Origin: Sulfitobacter sp. JL08
GTDB taxonomy: Bacteria > Pseudomonadota > Alphaproteobacteria > Rhodobacterales > Rhodobacteraceae
Direction: 5' to 3'
Assembly (NCBI RefSeq): GCF_003352045.1
Contig: NZ_CP025815.1
Coordinates: forward strand, 558,001 to 622,000
Length of the DNA stretch: 64,000 nucleotides
The notes under the pieces are model-generated. The model searched no databases. It had not been told where the DNA came from and saw nothing but the letters and a program-made list of their open reading frames with translations. Positions 1 to 8,098 of the stretch are shown piece by piece; within the stretch, counting starts at the first letter, position 1; every line of letters begins with the position of its first letter. The position numbers and the translations under genes are program-made.

Positions 1-690
1 TCTCCGCTGCAATTGCAGGGCCCAAAATCAGGTGAGATCATGCAGGCGCTGTTCGGCAGTGATATCGCTGATTTGCGCTATTACTGGCTGCGCGAGGTCG
101 AGCTTGACGGCATTCCTCTGATCGTCTCGCGTACCGGATGGTCAAGCGAACTGGGCTATGAGATTTACCTTCGCGACGGTTCCAAAGGCGATCTTTTGTG
201 GGAAACCATTATGGCGGCGGGCATGCCCTTTGGGTTGAAACCCGGCCATACGTCTTCGATCCGCCGGATCGAAGGCGGCATGTTATCCTACCACGCGGAT
301 GCAGACATGAACACGAACCCCTATGAACTGGGTCTGGATCGGCTTGTGAATCTGGACATGGAAGCAGAATTCATAGGCAAATCGGCGCTGCGGCGTATCA
401 AGGAACAAGGTGTCAGCCGCAATCAGGTCGGTCTGATTATTGACGGTGAGCCGCTCAAGGGTCCGAACACGACGTTCTGGGCGATAAATCTTGGTGGTGA
501 TGCAATCGGCAAGGTTACATCGGCTGTCTATTCCCCAAGGCTGGAGCGGAACATCGCTTTGGCAATAGTATCGGCAGAGCACGCCAATATCGGGATGAAC
601 GTCGAGGTTGTGACCAATTCCGGACCTGTCCGCGCAACCATTGTCGAACGTCCTTTTTACGACCCCAAGAAACAGATCGCGGCCGCTTAG
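1..690 (+). CDS. GcvT-family folate-dependent aminomethyl/demethyl transferase (DmdA-like), 5' partial
   Basis: The reading frame is open from base 1 and the start lies outside the window. The visible part is the C-terminal two thirds of a GcvT (aminomethyltransferase) family protein. It has the folate-domain stretch QGPKSGEIM at the left edge, a GxELGYEIYLR segment, the NPYELGLDRLV core and the FIGKSALRRI element that leads into the C-terminal barrel. Members transfer a one-carbon group to tetrahydrofolate. This subgroup includes the glycine cleavage T protein and the DMSP demethylase DmdA, and roseobacters carry several paralogs. No gcvH or gcvP is next to it, so a stand-alone demethylase is more likely than a glycine-cleavage role. 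I cannot separate DmdA from other paralogs without the N-terminus or a tree. Confidence 0.85.
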   Translation, partial: SPLQLQGPKSGEIMQALFGSDIADLRYYWLREVELDGIPLIVSRTGWSSELGYEIYLRDGSKGDLLWETIMAAGMPFGLKPGHTSSIRRIEGGMLSYHADADMNTNPYELGLDRLVNLDMEAEFIGKSALRRIKEQGVSRNQVGLIIDGEPLKGPNTTFWAINLGGDAIGKVTSAVYSPRLERNIALAIVSAEHANIGMNVEVVTNSGPVRATIVERPFYDPKKQIAAA

Positions 691-714
691 CGCGCTGTTG
701 CAAAACGCCTCTGG

Positions 715-1503
715 CTAGATTGCGGCGTTCAGGGACGAGTTCGCGAGGGCGGCGATAAACACGGAAAAAAGCTCTCCTTGCGAGCTGATACGCAGCTTGG
801 CATAGATGTTCCTTCTGTGGATTCTGACGGTCCCCGAGGAAATGCCAAGCAACTTTCCAAGGGCGTCTGCCGAGTGTCCTCGAAGAGTAAGCTCAACGAC
901 CTCGCGTTCGCGCGGGGTCAGCACACCCTCGCCGATTTCACGAAATGCCCGTTCGATGTTCATGTCTGCAAGCGGGACGGGTTCCAGCATTTCGGTCGCT
1001 GTGTCGCGCCAATGCCTGCGGCAGGCGGCGTCCACCACAGGCCAGACAGAGTTCAGGGTCTTAATTTCGGTTTTGCTGAACTTGCGGTCTTTGCGCATCA
1101 ATGACAGGACGGTTGTCAGGTTTTCATGAACATTGACGAGAAAGCCGATTTCTTCGGCAAGGCCAGTCCGCGCATAATAGCTGCGAAAATATTCACCCTG
1201 ATAGAATCTGTCCGGGGCAATTTCGCTAAGACGCCAAAGGCCGGGTTCAACATCTCCGGTCGCCGCCAGATAAAACGGATCAAGCAGATATGGTCCCTCC
1301 TGGTAATCATCTACATGCATCACGCGGCGTTTCGGTGAAAAATCATCAAAAAGAGCCAGAGGCCGAGCATTGCCGACGTAGCCAAAGATCACGGTAAAGT
1401 CGAATTCAACAATGCTGTTCAGTGCCTGAGACAGGACAGCCGGCAGCGCATCGCTTTCCAGGTTGTCGATAATGCGTGCGGCTTGTGTATTCCATTTGGT
1501 CAA
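715..1503 (-). CDS. LuxR-family transcriptional regulator
   Basis: 262 residues. The C-terminal ~60 residues are a clear LuxR/FixJ helix-turn-helix: LTPREREVVEL, then LGKLLGISSGTVRIHRRNIYAKL. The N-terminal ~185 residues form a sensory domain that I do not recognise; it lacks the Asp pocket of a response-regulator receiver and has no obvious membrane segment. The gene is divergent from the polyamine-type ABC operon at 1608, with only ~100 AT-rich bases between, so control of that operon is the natural guess. It is convergent with the GcvT gene on its other side. The ligand is unknown. Confidence 0.85.
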   Translation of the reverse strand: MTKWNTQAARIIDNLESDALPAVLSQALNSIVEFDFTVIFGYVGNARPLALFDDFSPKRRVMHVDDYQEGPYLLDPFYLAATGDVEPGLWRLSEIAPDRFYQGEYFRSYYARTGLAEEIGFLVNVHENLTTVLSLMRKDRKFSKTEIKTLNSVWPVVDAACRRHWRDTATEMLEPVPLADMNIERAFREIGEGVLTPREREVVELTLRGHSADALGKLLGISSGTVRIHRRNIYAKLRISSQGELFSVFIAALANSSLNAAI

Positions 1504-1607
1504 AATGCCGGACCCTCGCTCCTATTTCGCGATATGTATAACAAAAAGAATATTTACATAAAGAGTATATTTTCTTCAGATTAGGTCATGAGTGAGATAT
1601 GTTATAA
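1504..1607. promoter_or_regulatory. AT-rich divergent promoter region between luxR-type gene and ABC operon
   Basis: About 100 bases separate the two divergent starts. The centre (about 1540-1600) is strongly AT-rich compared with the GC-rich genes around it and contains short A/T inverted repeats. This is what a shared promoter/operator looks like. No specific binding motif can be assigned. Confidence 0.45.
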
Positions 1608-2756
1608 ATGACAAAAGCTGCTGAAATCATCCAAACCGATGGATACGCCGGAAAATCGCCCGAACCGCTTTCCGGTCCGGTGGCCGAACTTCGAAACGTG
1701 TCAAAAAGCTATGGCGATGTTCAAGCTGTCCGCCAGTTCGACCTTAGCATTTCACCGGGCGAATTCCTTTCCTTTCTGGGGCCGTCCGGATGTGGCAAAA
1801 CCACGGCTCTGCGTATGCTTGCCGGGTTCGAATCCCCGACTGCCGGGACCGTTTTGATAGATGGGAAAGATGTGTCAGGGCTGGCGGCCTATCAACGCCC
1901 GGTCAACATGGTCTTTCAAAGCTATGCGTTGTTTCCGCACCTCACGGTTGGCCAGAACATTGCTTATGGCCTGAAACAACAGCGGCCCAGACTGGCGTCC
2001 GCCTTAATACAGGAAAAAGTGAAGCGCGCGCTGGATACTGTACGCCTGTCGGATTTCAAAGACCGGCGTATCTGGGAAATGTCCGGTGGGCAGCAACAGC
2101 GCGTCGCCCTCGCGCGTGCGATCGTCAACGAGCCGCAGCTGCTATTGCTTGATGAACCTCTTGCCGCGCTGGACCGGAAACTTCGGAAAGAGATGCAGAT
2201 CGAGCTTCAGGATTTGCAACGCCAGTTGGATATCACTTTCGTCCTTGTCACCCATGATCAGGAAGAGGCGCTGTCGCTTAGTGACCGCATTTGTGTGATG
2301 CGCGCGGGAGAGATCGTGCAGATCGGGACGCCCCGCGAGTTGTATGATCGCCCCCAAAGCAGATATGTGGCTGATTTCGTCGGAACATCGAACTTCTTCG
2401 ACGGCAAGATTGCGTCGGTCACAGGCCAAACAGTGAAAGTATCCCTGGCTGACGGGCGCAGCTATGATGCGGTCAGCACAGGGGCTTTCGCCAAAGGCGA
2501 AGCGGCCTGTGTCAGCATCCGCCCCGAACAGATCCTGATGAGCAATGTCGAAGCGCCCGGAACGCTTCAAGTTACGATCCAGAACCGGATTTTTCTGGGT
2601 GAACATACAGAATACCTTGTCCGGCACGCCAAGCTTGGCAGCATCGCCGTTATGGCACCGCGCCAATCCCACAGCAGTTTGGACACGTTACAGAAAGGCG
2701 ATACCGCATGGGTCCACTGGTCCCCCGATGCCGCTTTGATCCTGAAGAATGACTAA
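1608..2756 (+). CDS. potA: ABC transporter ATPase, spermidine/putrescine (PotA) type
   Basis: 382 residues. The ATPase core has Walker A GPSGCGKTT (about residues 58-66), the signature MSGGQQQR, and Walker B LLLLDEPLAALD, followed by the switch His in VTHDQEE. A C-terminal TOBE domain (about 290-380) is typical of PotA/FbpC-type importers. It is the first gene of a four-gene importer (ATPase, binding protein, two permeases), 34 bases before the next gene. The ATG at 1608 is kept because the N-terminal ~25 residues are a common non-conserved extension. The substrate class is polyamine-like by family; the true substrate is not shown. Confidence 0.88.
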   Translation: MTKAAEIIQTDGYAGKSPEPLSGPVAELRNVSKSYGDVQAVRQFDLSISPGEFLSFLGPSGCGKTTALRMLAGFESPTAGTVLIDGKDVSGLAAYQRPVNMVFQSYALFPHLTVGQNIAYGLKQQRPRLASALIQEKVKRALDTVRLSDFKDRRIWEMSGGQQQRVALARAIVNEPQLLLLDEPLAALDRKLRKEMQIELQDLQRQLDITFVLVTHDQEEALSLSDRICVMRAGEIVQIGTPRELYDRPQSRYVADFVGTSNFFDGKIASVTGQTVKVSLADGRSYDAVSTGAFAKGEAACVSIRPEQILMSNVEAPGTLQVTIQNRIFLGEHTEYLVRHAKLGSIAVMAPRQSHSSLDTLQKGDTAWVHWSPDAALILKND

Positions 2757-2790
2757 GACCAAGAATCCAATCAACAAGGAGAACTGAACA

Positions 2791-3948
2791 ATGTCAGAAG
2801 ATACCTCAATCTCGAAAAAGAAGTTCATGGAAGAACTGCGCCGCTACCAGAAAGGCTCGGTCACGCGGCGGCATTTCCTTGGCGTTACAGGTCTGGGCGC
2901 TGCGTCTGCCGTGATCGGAACGGCCCTGCCGGGCCTTCGGGCAAACCCGGCCTATGCGGCTGGCGATATTGGCGATCGTGTCGTCTTGGCCACTTGGCCA
3001 AACTACCACGATCAGGCGAATTTCGACATGTTCACCGAACAGACCGGTGCGTTCATGCAAGTGAACGTCTTTGGTTCGAATGAAGAAATGCTTGCGAAGC
3101 TTCAGGCTGGCGGCAGCGGTTGGGATGTATTTGTTCCAACGAATTACACGATCACGACCTATGTCGAAGAAGAATTGATCGAACCTCTCGATGTGTCCAA
3201 GTTGCCCAATTACGATGCCAGCGCATTTGATCCCCGTTTTTCCGATGCGGGTACCGTAGACGGTGTTCTTTATGCTGTTCCAAAGAACTGGGGCACAACC
3301 GGATTTGCGCTGAATACCAGCCACACCGGTGGCAATGGTATGGACAGCTGGAAGGACTTTTTTGACCGGACCATGGATGATTTCTCGGGCCGGACAATGG
3401 TGCATGACTATCAGCTGACCACGATCGGGGCCGCCCTGAATTACCATGGCTATTCGTTCAACTCGGTTGATGAAAGCGAACTGGCAGACGCGGAAAAACT
3501 GCTGATAGCAGTCAAACCGCATCTTTTTGCAATATCTTCCGATTATCAGCCTGCAATGCGTTCAGGCGATGCCTGGATGACGATTTGCTGGACAGGTGAT
3601 GGTAAGCAACTGAATACCGACATCACCGAAATCCAGTATATCCTAGGCAAAGAGGGCGGCGAATTGTGGAGCGATTATTACGCAATTCCCAAAGGCGCGC
3701 CCCATACGGAGGCTGCCTATGCGCTGATCAACTTCATGCTGGATCCCGAAGTCAACGCGCGTGAAGTGCTGGCACACGGGTATCCGGTCGCGGACAGTCG
3801 CACCAATGAACTGTTGCCCGAGGAGATTCTGAACGATCCGATCCTCTATCCGGCAGCAGAGTTGTTGAATGCTCTTGAATTTGGTGCCGCTGCCACCCTG
3901 ACCGATCCCAATCGTGCCGAACTGATGGCGCGGTTCAAATCGGCCTGA
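2791..3948 (+). CDS. Polyamine-type ABC transporter periplasmic binding protein (PotD/PotF-like)
   Basis: 385 residues. The N-terminus has a twin-arginine signal (TRRHFLGVTG, Arg26-Arg27) followed by a hydrophobic stretch ending near ANPAYA, so export is by Tat. The mature part matches the spermidine/putrescine-binding family: LATWPNYHD near the start, then WDVFVPTNY, VPKNWGTTG, and PHTEAAYALINFMLDPEVNA near the end. A good ribosome site (AAGGAG) lies 7 bases before the ATG. It captures the substrate for the permeases encoded directly downstream. Tat-exported PotD-like proteins are common in roseobacters. Confidence 0.88.
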   Translation: MSEDTSISKKKFMEELRRYQKGSVTRRHFLGVTGLGAASAVIGTALPGLRANPAYAAGDIGDRVVLATWPNYHDQANFDMFTEQTGAFMQVNVFGSNEEMLAKLQAGGSGWDVFVPTNYTITTYVEEELIEPLDVSKLPNYDASAFDPRFSDAGTVDGVLYAVPKNWGTTGFALNTSHTGGNGMDSWKDFFDRTMDDFSGRTMVHDYQLTTIGAALNYHGYSFNSVDESELADAEKLLIAVKPHLFAISSDYQPAMRSGDAWMTICWTGDGKQLNTDITEIQYILGKEGGELWSDYYAIPKGAPHTEAAYALINFMLDPEVNAREVLAHGYPVADSRTNELLPEEILNDPILYPAAELLNALEFGAAATLTDPNRAELMARFKSA

Positions 3949-3972
3949 TCCAGAACAAGAAAGCGGCAGCTT

Positions 3973-4824
3973 ATGACCCAGCGCGCAAGAAATTGGTTGT
4001 TGGTCGCCCCGGCGGGCGCCTGGCTGCTGGTAATGCTGGTGCTGCCGCTTTCTGTCGTATTTGTTTTCAGCTTCGGTGAACGAGCGCCTTCGGGCGGATA
4101 TGTACCGGCGTTTACCTTTGAACAATATGCCAACCTGCCAGCGCGGTTCACGGCGTTCAAAAACACGCTGATGCTGGCGCCACTGGGCACACTGGCGGCG
4201 CTGCTGATCGCGTATCCCTTGGCCTATCAACTTGCCGTGCGTACCAGCGATAAATGGAAAACACTGCTGCTGGTACTGGTTATCGTCCCGTTCTGGACGT
4301 CAATCCTGATTCGCAGCTACGCGTGGATTTTTATCCTTGGCGGGCGTGGTATTCCTGCGCTGCTGGATATCGTCGGTCTGGAAGGCATCCGCCTTATCAA
4401 TACGCCATTCGCGGTTTTGGTGGGGATCATCTATGGCTACCTGCCGCTGATGGTCTTTCCAATCTACGTCAGCCTTGACAGGTTGGACAAACGCCTGCTC
4501 GAGGCATCCTCGGATCTTGGCGCACCTCCGCTTACGACATTCCTTTCGGTCACACTTCCAATGTCCCTGTCGGGTATCGCCACTGGGTGCATGCTCGTGT
4601 TCATCCTGCTGATGGGAGAGTTTCTGATCCCGGCACTGCTGGGGGGCGGCAAGGTGTTTTTCGTCGGCAACGCGCTGGTTGACCTGTTCCTGCAATCGCG
4701 CAACTGGGCTTATGGATCTGCGGTCGCCGTGATGCTGATCGTGATCATGCTAGTGACTGTCACCCTATATATGCGTCTGATTTCGCGGCTGAATGTTCAG
4801 CGCGACGATGCTCCGCTGATGTGA
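3973..4824 (+). CDS. potB: ABC transporter permease, PotB type
   Basis: 283 residues with six hydrophobic segments. The cytoplasmic EAA loop is LLEASSDLGAPPLTTFLSVTLP, which contacts the ATPase. The family is the PotB/PotH inner-membrane permeases. It begins 24 bases after the binding protein and is followed after 6 bases by the partner permease, so the four genes form one transcript. Confidence 0.88.
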   Translation: MTQRARNWLLVAPAGAWLLVMLVLPLSVVFVFSFGERAPSGGYVPAFTFEQYANLPARFTAFKNTLMLAPLGTLAALLIAYPLAYQLAVRTSDKWKTLLLVLVIVPFWTSILIRSYAWIFILGGRGIPALLDIVGLEGIRLINTPFAVLVGIIYGYLPLMVFPIYVSLDRLDKRLLEASSDLGAPPLTTFLSVTLPMSLSGIATGCMLVFILLMGEFLIPALLGGGKVFFVGNALVDLFLQSRNWAYGSAVAVMLIVIMLVTVTLYMRLISRLNVQRDDAPLM

Positions 4825-4830
4825 GGCGAC

Positions 4831-5643
4831 ATGCGCATATACGCTATCTGTGTTTACATCTTTCTTTATACGCCCATCGCAATCATCGCGTTGTTCAGTT
4901 TCAGCGCGGGGCGCAGTGCCAGCCAGCTAGAGGGCCTGTCTGTCCAGTGGTACGGACGTGCGTTGAACAATCCTTTTGTCATGGATGCACTTGGAAACAG
5001 CCTGTTCGTCGCCTTCGTCTCGGCCACGCTGGCCAGCATACTGGGTACATTAGCTGCGGTGGGATTGCAGGGTATTCGCGGCCCTGCACGGGCCTTATTT
5101 GATGCGCTTATCTATATAGCTGTGATGATCCCGGGTATTGTGATCGGTATCGCGACCCTGATTGCTTTGGTGACTGTCTTTGGTGTCGTGAACCCGTGGC
5201 TGGCTGCGGTGTGGCCCACCACTGCATCGGCGCCAACGCTTTCGATGGGTATGGGCTCTTTGATCGCGGCGCACACGATGTTTACCCTGGCGCTTGTGGT
5301 GATCATTGTGCGTGCCCGACTGGCCGGCTTGGAAGGGGCGCTGAACGAGGCGTCGGCGGATCTTTACGCGACGCCCTTTGGAACGTTCCGCCAGATTACA
5401 CTGCCGCTGATTGCGCCGGCCATCCTTGCTGGTTTTCTGCTCAGTTTCACCTTCAGTTTTGACGATTTCATCATTGCCTTTTTCGTAGCCGGATCGGAAA
5501 CGACACTGCCGATCTATATCTTTTCGTCCATTCGGCGCGGTATCACCCCGGAAGTGAATGCCATCGGGACCATGGTAATGCTTGCCTCGCTGATCATGCT
5601 TGTGATCGCGCAGCTTATTCTGCGGCGCGGGGCAAAAAGATGA
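4831..5643 (+). CDS. potC: ABC transporter permease, PotC type
   Basis: 270 residues, about six membrane spans, and an EAA loop (LNEASADLYATPFGTFRQITLP). It is the second permease subunit of the importer. The segment FSFDDFIIAFFVAG is characteristic of PotC/PotI-type subunits. It starts 6 bases after potB and lies 27 bases before the SDR gene, which is probably on the same transcript. Confidence 0.88.
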   Translation: MRIYAICVYIFLYTPIAIIALFSFSAGRSASQLEGLSVQWYGRALNNPFVMDALGNSLFVAFVSATLASILGTLAAVGLQGIRGPARALFDALIYIAVMIPGIVIGIATLIALVTVFGVVNPWLAAVWPTTASAPTLSMGMGSLIAAHTMFTLALVVIIVRARLAGLEGALNEASADLYATPFGTFRQITLPLIAPAILAGFLLSFTFSFDDFIIAFFVAGSETTLPIYIFSSIRRGITPEVNAIGTMVMLASLIMLVIAQLILRRGAKR

Positions 5644-5670
5644 CCTTTTCTGTTTCGAAAGGAATTCGGT

Positions 5671-6429
5671 TTGCTGCTTGAGAACAAGGTTGCTTTTGTC
5701 ACCGGTGCTGGATCCGGCATTGGTGCGGCCGGGGCGCAGGCGATGGCCCGCGAAGGAGCATATGTATTTGTAACGGACTGCAACGCATCCTCTGCGCAGT
5801 CATTGGTGAAAACCATAATCGCGGCCGGATATGCCGCCGAAGCGATCCATCTGGATGTGACCGACGATCAGGCCCTGATCGCGTCCATCGAAAAGGCCGC
5901 CCGATCCAAAGGCCGTCTGGATATTTTGCATTCCCATGCCGGCCTTCAGGTTGAAGGCAAACTTGAGCAAGTGGCGGTTGCCGACATGGATGCATCTTGG
6001 GCGCTGAATGTGCGGGCGCATTTTGTCGCGGCGCAAGCCGCTATTGCCCCCATGCGCGCGCAGGGAGGCGGAAGCATTATCATCACTTCGTCAAATTCCG
6101 GAGTTCAGTACGACCGTGAAATGATCGCCTATGCCACCACCAAACATGCGGTGTTGGCGATGACACGCCAGATGGCGGCCGATTACGCCAAGGAAAACAT
6201 TCGTTTCAATTCGCTGTGCCCCGGATTTGTCGATACGCCGTTCAATCGCGGGTTTGAAATCCAGATGGGCGGGCGCGACAAGCTGGAAGATTATGTACAC
6301 GCAACCATACCGATGGGCCGTTTTGGCACCGTGGAAGAGATCGCAGCCGGTATCGTTTTTCTGGCGTCGGACAATTCCTCGTTCATGACGGGGCACGCAT
6401 TGGTCATTGACGGCGGCGAAAGTATTTGA
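5671..6429 (+). CDS. Short-chain dehydrogenase/reductase (FabG-like SDR)
   Basis: 252 residues. Classical SDR features are present: the NAD(P) loop TGAGSGIGAA near the start, a DVTDDQ acidic motif, the catalytic Ser in ITSSNSG and the YATTK catalytic Tyr/Lys. The C-terminus FMTGHALVIDGG is the usual SDR cap. The start is a TTG at 5671, chosen because AAAGGA lies 7 bases upstream and the N-terminus MLLENKVAFVTGAG has the standard length. It is the last gene after the ABC importer, so it may oxidise or reduce the imported compound; this is inference from position only. Confidence 0.85.
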   Translation: MLLENKVAFVTGAGSGIGAAGAQAMAREGAYVFVTDCNASSAQSLVKTIIAAGYAAEAIHLDVTDDQALIASIEKAARSKGRLDILHSHAGLQVEGKLEQVAVADMDASWALNVRAHFVAAQAAIAPMRAQGGGSIIITSSNSGVQYDREMIAYATTKHAVLAMTRQMAADYAKENIRFNSLCPGFVDTPFNRGFEIQMGGRDKLEDYVHATIPMGRFGTVEEIAAGIVFLASDNSSFMTGHALVIDGGESI

Positions 6430-6492
6430 ACGGGCACTGACCTGACCAAAGACGGCATATTTTACTTGTCCGTCTCAGCGTATCTGTTAATA

Positions 6493-6507
6493 GGTATTTT
6501 AAATACC
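6493..6507. promoter_or_regulatory. Predicted NsrR operator (GGTATTT-T-AAATACC palindrome)
   Basis: A perfect 7-base inverted repeat around one central base lies 22 bases before the Rrf2-type gene. Its core TATTTTAAATA agrees with the published NsrR consensus (GYATTTNAAATRC). It would let the regulator control itself and the genes behind it in response to nitric oxide. Match seen by eye; binding is inferred. Confidence 0.7.
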
Positions 6508-6529
6508 CATTGAGGCCAGAGGATATCTG

Positions 6530-6949
6530 ATGCGTCTGACAACATTTACCGACTACGGTTTGCGCATGCTGATGCGAATGGCCAGTGCACCGGAGCGCGC
6601 GTTTTCCACCGCCGAGCTGGCAGAGGAATTCGGGCTGTCACGCAACCATCTGAGCAAGATCATGCAGCGTCTGGCCCGTGCGGAAATCGTCAGGACAAGA
6701 CGCGGCGGCGGTGGCGGGGCCGTGCTGGCGCAACCGGCGGATCAATTGCGCTTGGGCACCATTGTTGCAGTGCTGGAAAAAGACCAGCCGATCGTCGAAT
6801 GTTTCGGGTCCGCGCACAGTGATTGCACGATCAGCAGGCGATGCCGATTGAAGGTGCGTCTGCGTGCAGCCGAGCAGGCGTTTCTTGCCGATCTCGATCG
6901 TTCCACACTTGCCGATATTGCACTTGCCGACAGTTTAACGCCGGCCTGA
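6530..6949 (+). CDS. nsrR: Rrf2-family NO-sensing repressor, NsrR-like
   Basis: 139 residues. An N-terminal winged helix (AELAEEFGLSRNHLSKIMQRLA) is followed by three cysteines at 91, 99 and 105 (ECFGSAHSDC and RRC). This spacing (C-x7-C-x5-C) fits NsrR, whose 4Fe-4S or 2Fe-2S cluster reacts with nitric oxide. The predicted operator at 6493-6507 matches the NsrR motif. It heads a run of small genes leading to the nos operon, which supports a nitrogen-oxide role. Other Rrf2 members (IscR, RirA) are less likely because of the operator and the context. Confidence 0.85.
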   Translation: MRLTTFTDYGLRMLMRMASAPERAFSTAELAEEFGLSRNHLSKIMQRLARAEIVRTRRGGGGGAVLAQPADQLRLGTIVAVLEKDQPIVECFGSAHSDCTISRRCRLKVRLRAAEQAFLADLDRSTLADIALADSLTPA

Positions 6950-6976
6950 TCCCTGACAAAATCGGAAGGATAAACC

Positions 6977-7210
6977 ATGTCTGAATGGCTCCCGACTTTG
7001 ATCACCGAAACCCCGCAAGCAGGTTATGAACTGGCGATCAAGCTTTCGCGTGTTGCGGTCAAGCTGACGCAGCCGGACGCGGAAACGCGTGAGCGCCTGC
7101 GGCCTGAATATGCCGAAGATTCGGATGCCCTGATCGCGGCAAGCCACGTTGTCGCCACCCATTTCGCAACCGTGGCGGCAGCCAACAACTACTGGAAAGA
7201 TACGCCGTGA
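6977..7210 (+). CDS. Hexameric tyrosine-coordinated haem protein (HTHP)
   Basis: 77 residues and very close to the HTHP family first described from Silicibacter (Ruegeria) pomeroyi. The whole length aligns: an EWLPTLIT start, LAIKLSRVAVK, TQPDAETR, then Tyr45 in RPEYAED, which is the position of the haem-ligating tyrosine in the known structure, and VVATHFATVAAANNYW at the end. Known members form hexamers with six haems and show peroxidase and catalase activity. An AAGGA site precedes the ATG. It follows nsrR by 27 bases and overlaps the next gene by 4 bases (GTGA), so it is probably derepressed by NO. Confidence 0.88.
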   Translation: MSEWLPTLITETPQAGYELAIKLSRVAVKLTQPDAETRERLRPEYAEDSDALIAASHVVATHFATVAAANNYWKDTP

Positions 7211-7479
7211 CAAATGTTGATGTTGGCAGTGACGGGTTCATTGTGGATGCGGGTCTGGTGGCCAAAGCGTTCGCTCTTACCGAAGCTGATGTTCAGAAAC
7301 TGATGAAATCCGGTGGTATGACGTCGCGGTGCGCAAAGGGCGTTGATGAAGACGAAGGGCGCTGGAGATTGACGTTCTTTCATCAAGACCGGGCGTTGCG
7401 GCTTACCCTTGATGGAAGCGGGCAAATACTCAGTCAGTCGACGTTCAATGCGCCGCGTCGCAATGCAGGGACGAAATAG
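7207..7479 (+). CDS. Small DUF6522-like protein of denitrification clusters
   Basis: 90 residues, soluble, with no signal peptide and no cysteine cluster beyond one Cys in TSRCAKGVDEDEGRWRLTFFH. The pattern (short sensor-like N-terminus, then GRWRLTFFHQDRALRLTLD) fits the DUF6522 family, whose members recur beside denitrification and Rrf2 genes. Function unknown. The start is GTG at 7207, overlapping the HTHP stop, which implies translational coupling. Family assignment is from memory of the pattern and needs a profile search. Confidence 0.65.
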   Translation: MTNVDVGSDGFIVDAGLVAKAFALTEADVQKLMKSGGMTSRCAKGVDEDEGRWRLTFFHQDRALRLTLDGSGQILSQSTFNAPRRNAGTK

Positions 7480-7482
7480 ACT

Positions 7483-7938
7483 ATGGATTTGCAGCGGGAT
7501 CAGATTGCTGCCTTTGCGTGTCCCCAAGACCGCCAAGCCGGACGTTCCGAATGCCAGCCGGAATTGATCCGTCAGGGCGGTCTTGTTCGGCGACTGGCGT
7601 GGCAGGTTTTGGGTGGCGCAGCACTTGGGCTTGCTGTTCTGGGCGTGGTTCTTCCGGTGTTGCCTACAACGCCATTTGCAATTCTTGCCGCATTTGCGTT
7701 TTCGCGAAGCGTGCCCTCCCTGCAAATGCGGCTGGAAAACAGTCGCGCCTTTGGGCCTGCCATTGCTGACTGGAAAGCGCGAGGCGCCATTGCGCCGCGC
7801 TATAAACGCATCGCCATGGCCATGATGTGTTTCGCCTTTGGCTTGTCCGTCGCGATGTCTGTCCCTATCAGCATTCTTGCCGTGCAGGCGGTTTGCCTGA
7901 TCGCAGCGGCGATATTTATTCTAAGCCGCCCCAGCTAG
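7483..7938 (+). CDS. YbaN-like DUF454 inner-membrane protein
   Basis: 151 residues. The DUF454 signature is present: LGGAALGLAVLGVVLPVLPTTPF, then LAAFAFSRS, with two further hydrophobic segments near the C-terminus. The first ~40 residues are polar and unusual for the family, which typically begins close to the first membrane helix; a later start is possible but no better ribosome site was seen. It follows the previous gene by 3 bases. Family members are inner-membrane proteins of unknown function, often near nitrogen-oxide and haem genes. Confidence 0.8.
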   Translation: MDLQRDQIAAFACPQDRQAGRSECQPELIRQGGLVRRLAWQVLGGAALGLAVLGVVLPVLPTTPFAILAAFAFSRSVPSLQMRLENSRAFGPAIADWKARGAIAPRYKRIAMAMMCFAFGLSVAMSVPISILAVQAVCLIAAAIFILSRPS

Positions 7939-8018
7939 GCTGTCGGCAAATTGGGCCTGTGCAAGGTTTCCTACAACCGCACGGCATGGGGCAAGCCAGC
8001 AAACCAATCGGCTTCGAC

Positions 8019-8032
8019 CTGACAAAAATCAA
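8019..8032. promoter_or_regulatory. FNR/NnrR-type box upstream of the nos operon
   Basis: CTGAC-AAAA-ATCAA matches the CRP/FNR-family consensus TTGAY-N4-RTCAA in nine of ten defined positions. It lies about 70-80 bases before the first gene of the nos transcript. In alphaproteobacteria such boxes are used by FnrL, NnrR or Dnr to switch on denitrification genes when oxygen is low or NO is present. It is the only such box found between 7.9 and 8.6 kb. Confidence 0.6.
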
Positions 8033-8098
8033 GGCTCACCTAGATTCGTGGCTGTAGGTTGAGGGCATCTTCTGATCGATCAAGGCTCTCTCCCGCTC

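Noticed and set aside
8069-8083. Second possible FNR-like half-site CTGATCGATCAA before the nos operon
   Set aside because: The two half sites have the wrong spacing (12 instead of 14 bases), so it is not counted as an FNR/NnrR box.
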